Positions 24,301 to 33,125 of a DNA stretch of 64,000 bases are shown here, piece by piece. The stretch comes from Kineosporia aurantiaca JCM 3230 (GTDB lineage Bacteria; Actinomycetota; Actinomycetes; Actinomycetales; Kineosporiaceae), in contig JODP01000009.1 in assembly GCA_000719025.1 (NCBI GenBank), positions 248,001-312,000 of the forward strand, read 5' to 3'. A program made the position numbers and the translations under genes. Every line of letters begins with the position of its first letter. The first letter of the stretch is position 1. The notes under the pieces were generated by a model. It ran no database searches, was not told where the DNA came from, and was given only the letters and a program-made list of their open reading frames with translations.

Positions 24301-25479
24301 CTAGGGCTCGGTCTTCAGCAATCGCCCTGCCACCACCACGAACACGTCCTCCGTAGCGTCGGCCAGCTTCGCGTTCAGCCGGCCCAGTTCTTCGCGGAAC
24401 ATTCGCCCGGACTCGGTGGACGGCACGATCGACCAGCCCACCTCGTCGGACACCGCGACCAGGGGGGCCGAGCGCTCTCGCCAGGCAGTGAGCAGGCCCT
24501 CGATCTCGGCGTCCAGCTGCTCCCGCCAGCCCGGCCGGTCCTCCCAGGCGCCGCACCGGTCGAGGACCCCGCTGAGCCAGGTGCCGACCGAGTCCAGAAG
24601 GATCGCCCGCTCGTCGTTGCGCAGCGGATCGGCGACGTCGATGGTCTCCAGCGTGCCCCACCAGCTCGGCCGCCGCGCCTGGTGCTTCTTCACCCGGGCG
24701 GCCCACTCCTCGTCCTCCGCATGCTCGGTCGGCGGCGCCTCACCCTCAACCTCACCGGCGCCCTCCGAGCTGGTGTCCCCAGTACGAGGCTTCGGCCCGG
24801 TGGCCAGGTAGACCACCTCGGGCGCGGCCGACAGCAGCTGCTCGGCGAACGCCGACTTCCCCGAGCCGGACCCACCCAGCACCAGGATCCGCTCACCCCT
24901 CGGCCCGTTCCCGGACTGCTTCTCGTCCAGGTCGAGAACCGTTCCGGCCGAACCCCGTTCGGCCCCCCAAACCGGCAGGCAGGCGTCCAACCGGGCCGGG
25001 TGCGTCTCGGCGTGGCCCAACCCCACCAACAGGCACCGGGTGCTTGCGCCGATCGCCCCCCGGGCCCGCAGCCGGGCCAGCGTGCGAGCGCAGCCCACCG
25101 AAGGCATCTCTCCGCCGGCGTTGGAGGACCCTGGCGCGGGACCGATGAAGACCGCACGTAACTGCGCACCGCCAAGCCGTTCCGCCAGCGACTCCAGCAC
25201 CTCGTCGCCGAACTCACCCGCCTGCGGCGCCCACAGCACCCAGGCCTCTGGCATCTGGAGCAGCAGCAGCCCCTCGCCCAAGGACCAGAAGCCGTGCTCC
25301 GCACGGTCGGACCCCTCAATGACCTTCCCGTCGATCCCCACCGCCCAGCCCGCGGACGACTCCAGCCGGGCCGGCGCATCCTCCACGCCCGCCCGCCGTG
25401 CCCTTGAACAGATCGCGCAGGGGCACCCGGGCACCGGGAATCCCTCGACCGGTCCGCTACGAGTAAGAGTCAGCCGCAT
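24301..25479 (-). CDS. cobU: CobU-type adenosylcobinamide kinase/guanylyltransferase with MBL-like N-terminal domain
   Basis: The C-terminal half (about residues 195-392) is CobU: P-loop VLGGSGSGKSAFAEQLL and family motif VSDEVGWSIVPSTESGRMF followed by REELGRLNAKLA. It phosphorylates adenosylcobinamide and adds GMP. The N-terminal ~190 residues begin MRLTLTRSGPVEGFPVPGC with GCPCAICSRA, resembling PhnP-like metallo-beta-lactamase proteins, but no intact HxHxDH metal motif is visible. It is probably a degenerate or structural domain. An insertion of acidic residues (about 235-260) interrupts the kinase domain. First gene of the cob operon. Confidence 0.88.
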   Translation of the reverse strand: MRLTLTRSGPVEGFPVPGCPCAICSRARRAGVEDAPARLESSAGWAVGIDGKVIEGSDRAEHGFWSLGEGLLLLQMPEAWVLWAPQAGEFGDEVLESLAERLGGAQLRAVFIGPAPGSSNAGGEMPSVGCARTLARLRARGAIGASTRCLLVGLGHAETHPARLDACLPVWGAERGSAGTVLDLDEKQSGNGPRGERILVLGGSGSGKSAFAEQLLSAAPEVVYLATGPKPRTGDTSSEGAGEVEGEAPPTEHAEDEEWAARVKKHQARRPSWWGTLETIDVADPLRNDERAILLDSVGTWLSGVLDRCGAWEDRPGWREQLDAEIEGLLTAWRERSAPLVAVSDEVGWSIVPSTESGRMFREELGRLNAKLADATEDVFVVVAGRLLKTEP

Positions 25480-25521
25480 CGATCGCCTCTCTTCTGGGTG
25501 GATTCACGTACCGTAGGAGGG

Positions 25522-25734
25522 GTGAACTCCTGGACTTGGCGGTACGAGGCAGCGGACGGCTCGACCCTGACGGGGCCGGAGCTTCCCCGCACCGGATTCC
25601 CGAATCAGGCCGACGCCGAGAGCTGGGTCGGCGAGAGCTGGCACGACCTGCTCGCCGCCGGAGTCGAACAGGTCACCCTGCTCAACTCCGGCGAGAAGGT
25701 CTACGGCCCGATGAGCCTGCGCCCGGTGGCCTGA
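25522..25734 (+). CDS. small conserved actinobacterial protein
   Basis: A 70-residue protein beginning NSWTWRYEAADGS after its GTG, with AESWVGESWHDLLAAGVEQV and ending KVYGPMSLRPVA. I recognise this pattern as a common actinobacterial small protein of unknown function. AGGAGG lies directly before the GTG, closer than usual; a GTG at 25498 would add eight residues. It diverges from cobU. Confidence 0.72.
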   Translation: MNSWTWRYEAADGSTLTGPELPRTGFPNQADAESWVGESWHDLLAAGVEQVTLLNSGEKVYGPMSLRPVA

Positions 25735-25756
25735 ACCGCTCTCCGGACCGCCGGGA

Positions 25757-26779
25757 CTAGCGCGGTTCCACCGGCGGCCGGCTCTTGGGCGAGCGCCGGG
25801 TGGTCCACGTCGGGTCGGTGTTCACCGCGTCGCCGAGCACCTGGTCGATCCGGGCCAGCTGCTCCGGCTCGAGCTTCACGCCGACCGCGGCCACGTTCTC
25901 CTTGACCTGCTCGGGCCGGGAGGCGCCGATGATGGCGGCGGCCACGTTCGGGTTCTGCAGCACCCAGGCCACCCCGAGCTGGGCCAGGCTCAGCCCGGTC
26001 TCGGCGGCGATCGGGGCCAGCCCCTGTACCCGGGAGAGCACGTCGTCGTTCATCCACCGGGCGATGAAGTCGGCGCCGCCCTTGGTGTCGGTGGCCCGGG
26101 AACCGGCCGGCGGGGCCTGACCGGGCTGGTACTTGCCGGTGAGGATGCCCTGGGCGAGCGGGGAGAAGACGATCTGGGAGACCCCCAGGTCGCGGCTGGC
26201 CGGGATCACCTCGGCCTCGATCACCCGCCAGAGCATCGAGTACTCCGGCTGGTTCGAGATCAGGTGGATGCCCAGGTCGTCGGCCAGCACCCGGCCGGCC
26301 CGGATCTGGTCGGCGGTCCACTCGCTGACCCCGATGTAGAGCGCCTTGCCCGAGCGGACCACGTCGGCGAACGCGAGCATGGTCTCTTCGAGCGGGGTCT
26401 CGTGGTCGAACCGGTGCGCCTGGTAGAGGTCCACGTAGTCGGTCCGCAGCCGCCGCAGCGAGCCGTTGATCGACTCCATGATGTGCTTGCGTGACAGCCC
26501 GGCGTCGTTCGCGCCCTTCGGCCCGGTGGCCCAGTAGACCTTGGTGAAGATCTCCAGACTCTCCCGCCGCTCACCGGCCAGGGCCTCGCCGAGCACCGAC
26601 TCGGCCGCGGTGTTCGCGTACGTGTCGGCGGTGTCGAACGAGGTGATGCCCACTTCCAGGGCCGCCCGCACGCACTGGGTGGCCACGTCGTTCTCCACCT
26701 GGGAGCCGTGCGTGATCCAGTTGCCGTACGTCAGCTCGCTGATCTTCAGGCCGCTGCGGCCGAGGTACCGATACTCCAT
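25757..26779 (-). CDS. aldo/keto reductase
   Basis: A 340-residue NADPH-dependent TIM-barrel reductase of the Kv-beta/YghZ type. Catalytic residues are visible: Asp and Tyr in FDTADTYANTAAESVLGEAL, Lys in IFTKVYWATGP, and His in YVDLYQAHRFDHETPLEE. The cofactor-binding C-terminal IIGASRPEQVKENVAAVGV is intact. Substrate unknown. ATG at 26779. Confidence 0.93.
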   Translation of the reverse strand: MEYRYLGRSGLKISELTYGNWITHGSQVENDVATQCVRAALEVGITSFDTADTYANTAAESVLGEALAGERRESLEIFTKVYWATGPKGANDAGLSRKHIMESINGSLRRLRTDYVDLYQAHRFDHETPLEETMLAFADVVRSGKALYIGVSEWTADQIRAGRVLADDLGIHLISNQPEYSMLWRVIEAEVIPASRDLGVSQIVFSPLAQGILTGKYQPGQAPPAGSRATDTKGGADFIARWMNDDVLSRVQGLAPIAAETGLSLAQLGVAWVLQNPNVAAAIIGASRPEQVKENVAAVGVKLEPEQLARIDQVLGDAVNTDPTWTTRRSPKSRPPVEPR

Positions 26780-26816
26780 GCCCCGGAGCCTATGCGGCCC
26801 CGGTGACAGTCTTCCC

Positions 26817-27440
26817 TCAGGCGGGGTACTCGCCCCGGGCGACCTGCGGCTTCGGGTTGCGGCCGCGGCGGAACTGGAGCGAGCGCATCATCCCGTAGGT
26901 GCCCGCGCCGGCCACGCCCGGAACGTTGCGGCCGCCGAACTTGGCATCCACCTGCTTCTGCAGGCTCCGGCGCAGCAGGTACGAGCTGACCGCGGTGATC
27001 AGCACGAAGCCGTACAGCAGGACCAGCGAGAACAGCCGCAGCGCGGGCACGTTCACAATGCCGATGACCAGCGAGATCAGCGCGATCGGCAGGAAGTACT
27101 CGCCCAGGTTGCGCCGCGAGTCGATGTAGTCGCGGGCGAAGCGTCGGGCCGGGCCCTTGTCCCGGGCCGGCAGGTACCGGTCGTCGCCGCTGGCCATCGC
27201 GGTGCGCTGCTTGACCCGCTCCTCGCGGGCGACCGCGTTGCGGGCCTGCCGGGCGGCCTTGCGCTCGGCCCGGGTGGCTCCCGCAGGGGCGGCCGGCGCA
27301 CCGATCAGGGGACGCCGGTTGCGCGCCTCCGACTCCCGCCGGGAAGGCGTGGGGCGCCCCTTGCCACCCTCCTTGACCGACCGCTCCGGCGCGGTCTCGG
27401 TGGGGATGGCGGTAGCTGCGGCCTTGTCACGTCCGAACAC
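26817..27440 (-). CDS. DUF3043 membrane protein
   Basis: A 207-residue protein with a long charged N-terminal half (basic, with many Arg and Ala) and two membrane helices at about 120-140 and 142-162 (EYFLPIALISLVIGIVNVPA is the first). It matches the actinobacterial DUF3043 family, function unknown. The GTG start at 27440 (FGRDKAAATAIP) fits the family; the open frame upstream is low-complexity and not protein-like. Confidence 0.85.
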   Translation of the reverse strand: MFGRDKAAATAIPTETAPERSVKEGGKGRPTPSRRESEARNRRPLIGAPAAPAGATRAERKAARQARNAVAREERVKQRTAMASGDDRYLPARDKGPARRFARDYIDSRRNLGEYFLPIALISLVIGIVNVPALRLFSLVLLYGFVLITAVSSYLLRRSLQKQVDAKFGGRNVPGVAGAGTYGMMRSLQFRRGRNPKPQVARGEYPA

Positions 27441-28018
27441 GGCATCAGGGTAACCGGCTGGAACCCGTGCTGTGCCCACCCGTAGCCCGACCGTAGTGCA
27501 CCTGTAGCCGAGCGACCGCCGACGGCTGGCCGATGGCCGGCCGACAAGAGGGTGATGCGGGGGCCGACAAACGGCCGACGCCCACCCTCCGGATGGCAAC
27601 GGAGCGGAATCGGACGGGAACCGGCTGTGCGAAGAACCGGACAAGGGCGCCCCCAACGTGGGAGCGTTGCTTCTGCGGCCATCGTGCTTCCGCAGCCCGC
27701 CGGGCGGGTCGGCAGCTGGAGGAGTGGTGCACGGGGCCGTCCGTGGCAACCCCAAGTCCCGGCCAACGGCCGGGATCGGTGAACGGGGTGGCAACGGGAC
27801 GACGCGTGGAGGGACCGCGACGTCTCCGGGGCCGGTACCAGCCATGGGCACGACACGTCACAACGGCGCAGGCGTTGTCCAGCGGGGAAGCATGTCTCGG
27901 CTCGAGGGCCACTCAGGAGACGGCCTCCGGACCCGAACCTTTCGGTGCTCCGGCTCGTTGGAAACTTCTGTGTCGCGCACTGTCCGTATTCGAGCAACAA
28001 CAGCATTGGGGGGTCGAG
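27441..28018. other. 578-bp intergenic region with possible ECF-type promoter
   Basis: No believable gene was found. The only candidate signal is GGAAAC at 27960-27965, 16 bases, then GTCCGT at 27982-27987. This resembles an ECF-sigma promoter and would start transcription shortly before the TetR gene. Low confidence. Confidence 0.25.
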
Positions 28019-28642
28019 ATGCCGGTCATTCAGCGGCGTGCCCAGGACACCCGCTCGGCGCTGCTGCACGCGGCTCGGCAGGTGTTCGCCGATGTCGGTT
28101 ACAGCGATGCGAGCGTTGCCGAGGTGGTGTCGCGGGCCGGATCCAGCGTGGGCAGCATGTACCACCACTTCGGTGGTAAGGCGGATCTGTACACCGCGCT
28201 CTACGACGGTTTCCAGACCCGGCAGGACGCCCGCGCCGACGGTGCGGTGCGGGAGGCCATGACCGAGGGCGAGTGGGATCCGGTCCGGCTGATGGCCGCC
28301 GGTTCCCGGGCGTTCCTCCAAGGGGCCTGGGCCGAGCGGGACCTGGCCCGGTTGTTCCTGACCGGTGACGGTCCGCCCGGGTTCGACCAGGTGCTCCGCG
28401 ACGGGTTCACCGGCTGGGCGCAACGCAGCGGAGCCAGCCTGCGCACGGTCGAGGGCCGTCCGCTGAACCATGCGCACCTGCTGGTCATCGGCTCGGTGAT
28501 CGCGGCCGGGGCCCGGGAGGTGACCAACCAGCCGGACTCGCTGGCCGCTGCGGCGTTCACCGAGGACGTGGTGGGCATGCTCGACCGGCTTTGCCGGCCG
28601 GGTGCCGACCGGGAGCGGGACCTGGCCGAACAGTCCAGCTGA
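28019..28642 (+). CDS. TetR-family transcriptional regulator
   Basis: A 207-residue repressor-type protein. The N-terminal HTH reads TRSALLHAARQVFADVGYSD, then ASVAEVVSRAGSSVGSMYHH and FGGKADLYTALYDGF, the standard TetR layout. The C-terminal ligand domain is not family-specific. The ATG at 28019 begins MPVIQRRAQDTR. A long non-coding stretch lies upstream, and an M20 dipeptidase gene starts 67 bp downstream in the same direction; whether it is a target is unknown. Confidence 0.9.
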   Translation: MPVIQRRAQDTRSALLHAARQVFADVGYSDASVAEVVSRAGSSVGSMYHHFGGKADLYTALYDGFQTRQDARADGAVREAMTEGEWDPVRLMAAGSRAFLQGAWAERDLARLFLTGDGPPGFDQVLRDGFTGWAQRSGASLRTVEGRPLNHAHLLVIGSVIAAGAREVTNQPDSLAAAAFTEDVVGMLDRLCRPGADRERDLAEQSS

Positions 28643-28709
28643 TCCGGTCCGATTCACGCAGCAGTGGCGGTGCTCGCGCCGCACCGTCGCCGCTGAGTAG
28701 TTTCGGGGG

Positions 28710-30071
28710 ATGAGCCACGAGTACACCCCCGACCCCGAAGCCCTCCGCCTGCGCCTCGCCGAGCTGATGCCCGGGGTGCGGGCCGATCTGGAACGCCTCG
28801 TCCGGATCCCGAGCGTCTCCGCCGACGCGTTCGACCAGTCCCAGCTGGAGCTCAGTGCCGGGGCCGTGGCCGAGCTGCTGCGCGGCGCCGGGATCGAGGA
28901 TGTGGAAATCCTCCGGGCCGAAGGTGGCCGCCCCGCCGTGGTGGCCCGCCGCCCGGGTCCGGAGGGAGCCCCCACGGTCATGCTGTACGCCCACCACGAC
29001 GTGCAGCCGCCGGGGGCCGAGCGGGACTGGGACACCCCGGCCTTCGAGCCCACCGAACGCAACGGGCGGCTCTACGCCCGCGGGGCGGCCGACGACAAGG
29101 CCGGCATCATGGCTCACGTCGCCGCGCTGCGCCTCCTGGGCGAAGAGCTCGGCGTCGGCATCGTCGTCTTCTCCGAAGGGGAGGAGGAGATCGGCTCGCC
29201 GACCTTCACCGCCTTCCTCAACGAGTACCGCGAGCGGCTGGCCGCCGACGTGATCGTGGTCGCCGACTCGGCGAACTGGAAGGTCGGGGTGCCCGGCCTG
29301 ACCACCACGCTGCGCGGCCTGGTCGACGGAACGATCCGGGTCCGCACGCTGAACCACGCGGTGCACTCGGGGATGTACGGCGGCCCGGTGCCGGACGCGA
29401 TGCTGGCGACGATCCGGCTGCTCGACACCTTCTGGCGTCCGGACGGCAGTTTCGCGGTGGAGGGCCTGGTCTCCGGCGAGAGCGAGCCGCTGGACTACCC
29501 GGAGACCGACTTCCGGGCCGACTCGGGCCTTCTCGACGGGGTGGAGCTGATCGGCACCGGCTCGCTGACCTCGCGGATCTGGACCCGCCCGGCGATGAGC
29601 ATCATCGGGATCGACGCGCCCACCGTGGCGCAGGCCTCGAACACCCTGATCCCCGAGGTCACGGTGAAGTTCTCGGTCCGCATCGCGCCCGGCCAGGACC
29701 CGGCCGCGGCGATGGCCGCGATCCGCGCCCACGCCGAGGCCAACGCCCCGTTCGGGGCCCAGGTCGAGGTGGTGGACGGGGAGGCCGGGCAGTCGTTCCG
29801 GGCGAACACCGACGGGCCGGTGTACGACGCCGCCCGCTGGGCGATGGAGAAGGCCTGGGGCACGGCGCCGGTCGGGATCGGGATCGGCGGGTCGATCCCG
29901 TTCATCGCCGACCTGCTGGAGATCTACCCCAAGGCCACGGTGCTGCTGACCGGGGTGGAGGACCCGGACTCGCGGGCCCACGGCGCGAACGAGTCGCTGC
30001 ACCTGGCCGAGTTCGAGCGGGCCTGCCTGGCCGAGGCGCTGTTGCTGGCGGCCTTGGGGAGTAGTAACTAG
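28710..30071 (+). CDS. M20-family dipeptidase
   Basis: A 453-residue zinc peptidase. The metal motifs are present: MLYAHHDVQPPG (His, Asp), YARGAADDKAGIMAHVAAL (bridging Asp), FSEGEEEIGSP (catalytic Glu and metal Glu) and the late His in DSRAHGANESLHL. The dimerisation domain lies in the middle (about 190-310). Family members cleave dipeptides or acylated amino acids; the substrate here is not evident. Start ATG 28710. Confidence 0.93.
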   Translation: MSHEYTPDPEALRLRLAELMPGVRADLERLVRIPSVSADAFDQSQLELSAGAVAELLRGAGIEDVEILRAEGGRPAVVARRPGPEGAPTVMLYAHHDVQPPGAERDWDTPAFEPTERNGRLYARGAADDKAGIMAHVAALRLLGEELGVGIVVFSEGEEEIGSPTFTAFLNEYRERLAADVIVVADSANWKVGVPGLTTTLRGLVDGTIRVRTLNHAVHSGMYGGPVPDAMLATIRLLDTFWRPDGSFAVEGLVSGESEPLDYPETDFRADSGLLDGVELIGTGSLTSRIWTRPAMSIIGIDAPTVAQASNTLIPEVTVKFSVRIAPGQDPAAAMAAIRAHAEANAPFGAQVEVVDGEAGQSFRANTDGPVYDAARWAMEKAWGTAPVGIGIGGSIPFIADLLEIYPKATVLLTGVEDPDSRAHGANESLHLAEFERACLAEALLLAALGSSN

Positions 30072-30084
30072 GGACGCCGGTGAG

Positions 30085-30122
30085 CGGCGGTCCGGGTCGG
30101 GTCACCCCGGCCCGGACCGCCG
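30085..30122. terminator. bidirectional terminator
   Basis: A perfect 12-bp stem (30085-30096 with 30111-30122) between the convergent dipeptidase and nadA genes. Confidence 0.7.
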
Positions 30123-30135
30123 GCCGTCACCAGGT

Positions 30136-31341
30136 TCAGATCCCCGGCAGGGCCAGCATCTGGTCCAGCGCCACCCGCGCCCAGTGCGCGACCTCGCGGT
30201 CGACCACGATCCGGTTCACCGCACGCCCGGCGGCCAGCGACTCCAGCGTCCAGACCAGGTGCGGCAGGTCGATCCGGTTCATCGTCGAGCAGAAGCAGAC
30301 CGTGCGGTCGAGGTAGCTGATCTTCAGCTCCGGATGGGTCCGGGCCAGCCGGCGGACCAGGTTCAGCTCGGTGCCGATCGCCCAGGAGCTGCCGGCCGGG
30401 GCCGACTCGATGGTCCGGATGATGTGTTCGGTGGACCCGACCTGGTCGGCCTGGGAGACCACCTCGTAGCGGCACTCGGGGTGGACGATCACGTTCACGC
30501 CCGGGATCCGCTCGCGCACCGCGGTCACGTTGTCGGCGGTGAAGCGGCCGTGCACCGAGCAGTGGCCGCGCCAGAGGATCATCTTCGCGTTCTTCAGCTG
30601 CTCGACGGTGAGCCCACCCATCGGCCTGTGCGGGTCGTAGATCACGCACTCGTCCGGCGAGAGGCCCAGCTCGCGGACCGCGGTGTTGCGGCCGAGGTGC
30701 TGGTCGGGCAGGAACAGCACCTTGCCCCGGCCGGCCGGCCGCTGGTCGAACGCCCAGTTCAGCGCGACCTGGGCGTTCGAGGAGGTGCAGACCGTGCCGG
30801 CGTGCCGGCCGGTGAACGCCTTGATTGCGGCCGAGGAGTTCATGTACGTGATCGGCACCACGTCCTCGGCCACCCCGGCCTCGACCAGCGTCTCCCAGGC
30901 CTCCTCGACCTGGCCGATCGCCGCCATGTCGGCCATCGAACAGCCCGCGGCCAGGTCCGGCAGGATCACCTGCTGGTGGGCGGCGGTAAGGATGTCCGCG
31001 CTCTCGGCCATGAAGTGCACGCCGCAGAACACGATGAACTCGGCGTCCGGCCGGTTCGCCGCGTCCCGGGCGAGCTTGAACGAGTCCCCGGTGACGTCGG
31101 CGAAGTCGATCACCTCGTCGCGCTGGTAGTGGTGCCCCAGCACGAAGGCGTTGCTGCCGAGCTTCTGCCGGGCGGCGTGGGCCCGGGCGATCAGGTCCGG
31201 GTCGGACGGCTCGGGCAGGTCGCCGGGACACTCGACTCCGCGCTCGCTGCCCAGGTCCTGGGCCCGGCCCAGGAGCAACAGGGCCGCCGGAGTGGCCGCC
31301 GGCTCGGCGAACGAAGGGACACCAAGGGTCCGCGTAGTCAT
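30136..31341 (-). CDS. nadA: quinolinate synthase A
   Basis: A 4Fe-4S enzyme that condenses iminoaspartate with dihydroxyacetone phosphate to quinolinate in NAD synthesis. The 401-residue protein shows AFVLGHHYQRDEVIDFAD, the first cluster Cys in FCGVHFMAESADIL, TYMNSSAAIKAF, and further Cys in HPECRYEVV and TVCFCSTMNRID. nadB and nadC are not adjacent in this window. The ATG at 31341 is 30 bp from the divergent glycerate kinase start. Confidence 0.95.
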   Translation of the reverse strand: MTTRTLGVPSFAEPAATPAALLLLGRAQDLGSERGVECPGDLPEPSDPDLIARAHAARQKLGSNAFVLGHHYQRDEVIDFADVTGDSFKLARDAANRPDAEFIVFCGVHFMAESADILTAAHQQVILPDLAAGCSMADMAAIGQVEEAWETLVEAGVAEDVVPITYMNSSAAIKAFTGRHAGTVCTSSNAQVALNWAFDQRPAGRGKVLFLPDQHLGRNTAVRELGLSPDECVIYDPHRPMGGLTVEQLKNAKMILWRGHCSVHGRFTADNVTAVRERIPGVNVIVHPECRYEVVSQADQVGSTEHIIRTIESAPAGSSWAIGTELNLVRRLARTHPELKISYLDRTVCFCSTMNRIDLPHLVWTLESLAAGRAVNRIVVDREVAHWARVALDQMLALPGI

Positions 31342-31371
31342 TCGTGCATCATCCCATGACATGATTTTCAC

Positions 31372-32538
31372 GTGCGTGTGGTAATTGCCCCGGACAGCTT
31401 CTCCGGCACCCTGTCCGCCCCGGCCGCGGCCGAGGCCCTGGCCGACGGCTGGCGGCGTCATGCCCCCGGCGATGACCTGGACCTTTGCCCGTTGTCGGAT
31501 GGTGGTCAGGGCTTCGTGGACGCGCTCTCGGTCGCGATCGAGGGCCGCCTGACCCCGGTCGAGGTCACCGGACCGGCGGGCGATCCCACGCTCGGCGTAA
31601 TCTTCGTCACGTCGGGTGAAAACGGGCGACTCACTGCATATCTCGAGTCCGCCCAGGCCTGCGGGGCCGACCTCGGGCCGGCCTCCGGGCGGGACCCGGC
31701 CCGGGCCACCAGCTTCGGCCTGGGCCACCTGATCGGCGCAGCGATCGAGACCGGGGCGACCCGGATCGTGGTCGGCGTCGGGGGAGTGGTCACCAACGAC
31801 GGCGGCGCCGGGATGCTGGCCGGGCTGGCCACCGCACTGCGGGTGCCGGGAGCGGACCAGTTGGTCGCACGCCTGGCCGCCGGGGGTACCGCGCTGAAGG
31901 GCCTCACCGCCGCCGACCTGGCCCCCCTCACCCAGCTCACCGCCCGCGTCCAAGGCCTGGAGTTCGTCGCCGCGACCGACTCGGACGTGGTGCTGCTCGG
32001 GTTCAAGGGGGTCAGCGCGCTGCACGCCAAGGAGAAGGGGGCGAGCCCGGAACTGGCCCAGGAGCTGGACCTGGCGCTGGCCGACTTCGCCCGGGCCGCG
32101 GTCGACGCGCTCGGTCAGCCGCAGAAGCTCGTGGCCCTGCCCGGTTCCGGTGCCGGCGGGGGCCTGGGCTTCGGCCTGTTCCTGCTCGGCGCCGGCCGGG
32201 AACCGGGAGCCGCCCTGGTCACCGCCGCGGTGGGCCTGTCCGACCGGCTCGCCGCGGCCGACCTGGTGGTCACCGGTGAGGGCAACCTGGACTGGCAATC
32301 GCTGCGCGGCAAGGTGGTCAGTGCAGTGGCCCGGCTGGCACAGGAAGTGGCGGTGCCGACGGTCGCGGTCGCCGGGCAGGTCCTGGTCGGCCGCCGCGAG
32401 CTGCTCTCGGTCGGCGTCGAGTCCGCCTACCCGGTGGCCCGAACCCCGGCGGAGATCGCCGAATCCCTCGCCGATCCGGCCGGGCGCCTGGCCGCCCGGG
32501 CGGAACGAGTGGCCAGAACCTGGTCGCCCCGACGGTGA
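31372..32538 (+). CDS. glycerate kinase
   Basis: A 388-residue glycerate kinase type 1 (GlxK/GarK family), making 2- or 3-phosphoglycerate from glycerate. The N-terminal APDSFSGTLSAPAAAEAL and PLSDGGQGFVDAL, and the central IVVGVGGVVTNDGGAGML, are family signatures; GSGAGGGLGFGLFLLGA and VVTGEGNLDWQSLRGKV follow. GTG start at 31372. The upstream gap of 30 bp is shared with nadA and contains an imperfect ATCAT...ATGAT dyad. Confidence 0.92.
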   Translation: MRVVIAPDSFSGTLSAPAAAEALADGWRRHAPGDDLDLCPLSDGGQGFVDALSVAIEGRLTPVEVTGPAGDPTLGVIFVTSGENGRLTAYLESAQACGADLGPASGRDPARATSFGLGHLIGAAIETGATRIVVGVGGVVTNDGGAGMLAGLATALRVPGADQLVARLAAGGTALKGLTAADLAPLTQLTARVQGLEFVAATDSDVVLLGFKGVSALHAKEKGASPELAQELDLALADFARAAVDALGQPQKLVALPGSGAGGGLGFGLFLLGAGREPGAALVTAAVGLSDRLAAADLVVTGEGNLDWQSLRGKVVSAVARLAQEVAVPTVAVAGQVLVGRRELLSVGVESAYPVARTPAEIAESLADPAGRLAARAERVARTWSPRR

Positions 32539-32653
32539 CGTACGCTGGAACTCCCGATTCATTGACCGAACCGGGAATTCCCGGGCCCGGGTCGCTGCTT
32601 ATCGCTAAGCAGAAATGGCCGACCTGACCGTTCAACGAGCAGGAGATCTATCC

Positions 32654-33028
32654 ATGACCGTCAACGAGACCGAGCAGATTGCCGAGACCGTCGAGGCCCC
32701 GGCCCACGGTGTGCTGCTCACCGACGTCGCCGCCGGCAAGGTCAAGAGCCTGCTGGAGCAGGAGGGTCGCGACGACCTGAAGCTCCGGATCGCCGTGCAG
32801 CCCGGTGGCTGCTCGGGTCTGGTGTACCAGCTCTACTTCGACGAGCGCTCGCTCGACGGTGACCTGGTGCGCGACTTCGACGGGGTCGGTGTGGTCGTCG
32901 ACCGGATGAGCGCCCCGTACCTCGAGGGTGCCTCCATCGACTTCGCCGACACGATCGAGAAGCAGGGTTTCACCATCGACAACCCGAACGCCCAGGGCAG
33001 CTGCGCCTGTGGTGACAGCTTCCACTGA
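32654..33028 (+). CDS. HesB/IscA-family iron-sulfur carrier (ErpA-like)
   Basis: An A-type Fe-S cluster carrier of 124 residues that hands clusters to apo-enzymes. The three conserved Cys are present: one in QPGGCSGLVYQLYF and two in the C-terminal QGSCACGDSFH. AGGAG lies 8 bp before the ATG at 32654. Fe-S clients in this window include LipA, NadA and the Rieske protein QcrA. Confidence 0.93.
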   Translation: MTVNETEQIAETVEAPAHGVLLTDVAAGKVKSLLEQEGRDDLKLRIAVQPGGCSGLVYQLYFDERSLDGDLVRDFDGVGVVVDRMSAPYLEGASIDFADTIEKQGFTIDNPNAQGSCACGDSFH

Positions 33029-33046
33029 TCGCCGCGACCGGTAGCC

Positions 33047-33087
33047 GCACCGGGCCGTACTCCTCCCCAAGGAGTACGGCCCGGTGC
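33047..33087 (+). terminator. terminator after the Fe-S carrier gene
   Basis: A perfect 18-bp stem with a 5-base loop, followed by GTTTTG. It ends 38 bp before the next start codon. Confidence 0.88.
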
Positions 33088-33125
33088 GTTTTGCCCTTCC
33101 CGAGGGACAGGTAGGCTCCACAGTC

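Noticed and set aside
25480..25521. Cobalamin riboswitch before cobU
   Set aside because: Only 42 bp separate cobU from the divergent gene, and no B12-box is visible.
31342..31371. Operator between nadA and glycerate kinase (ATCAT...ATGAT)
   Set aside because: The arms are only 5 bp and the gap is 30 bp; too weak to call.
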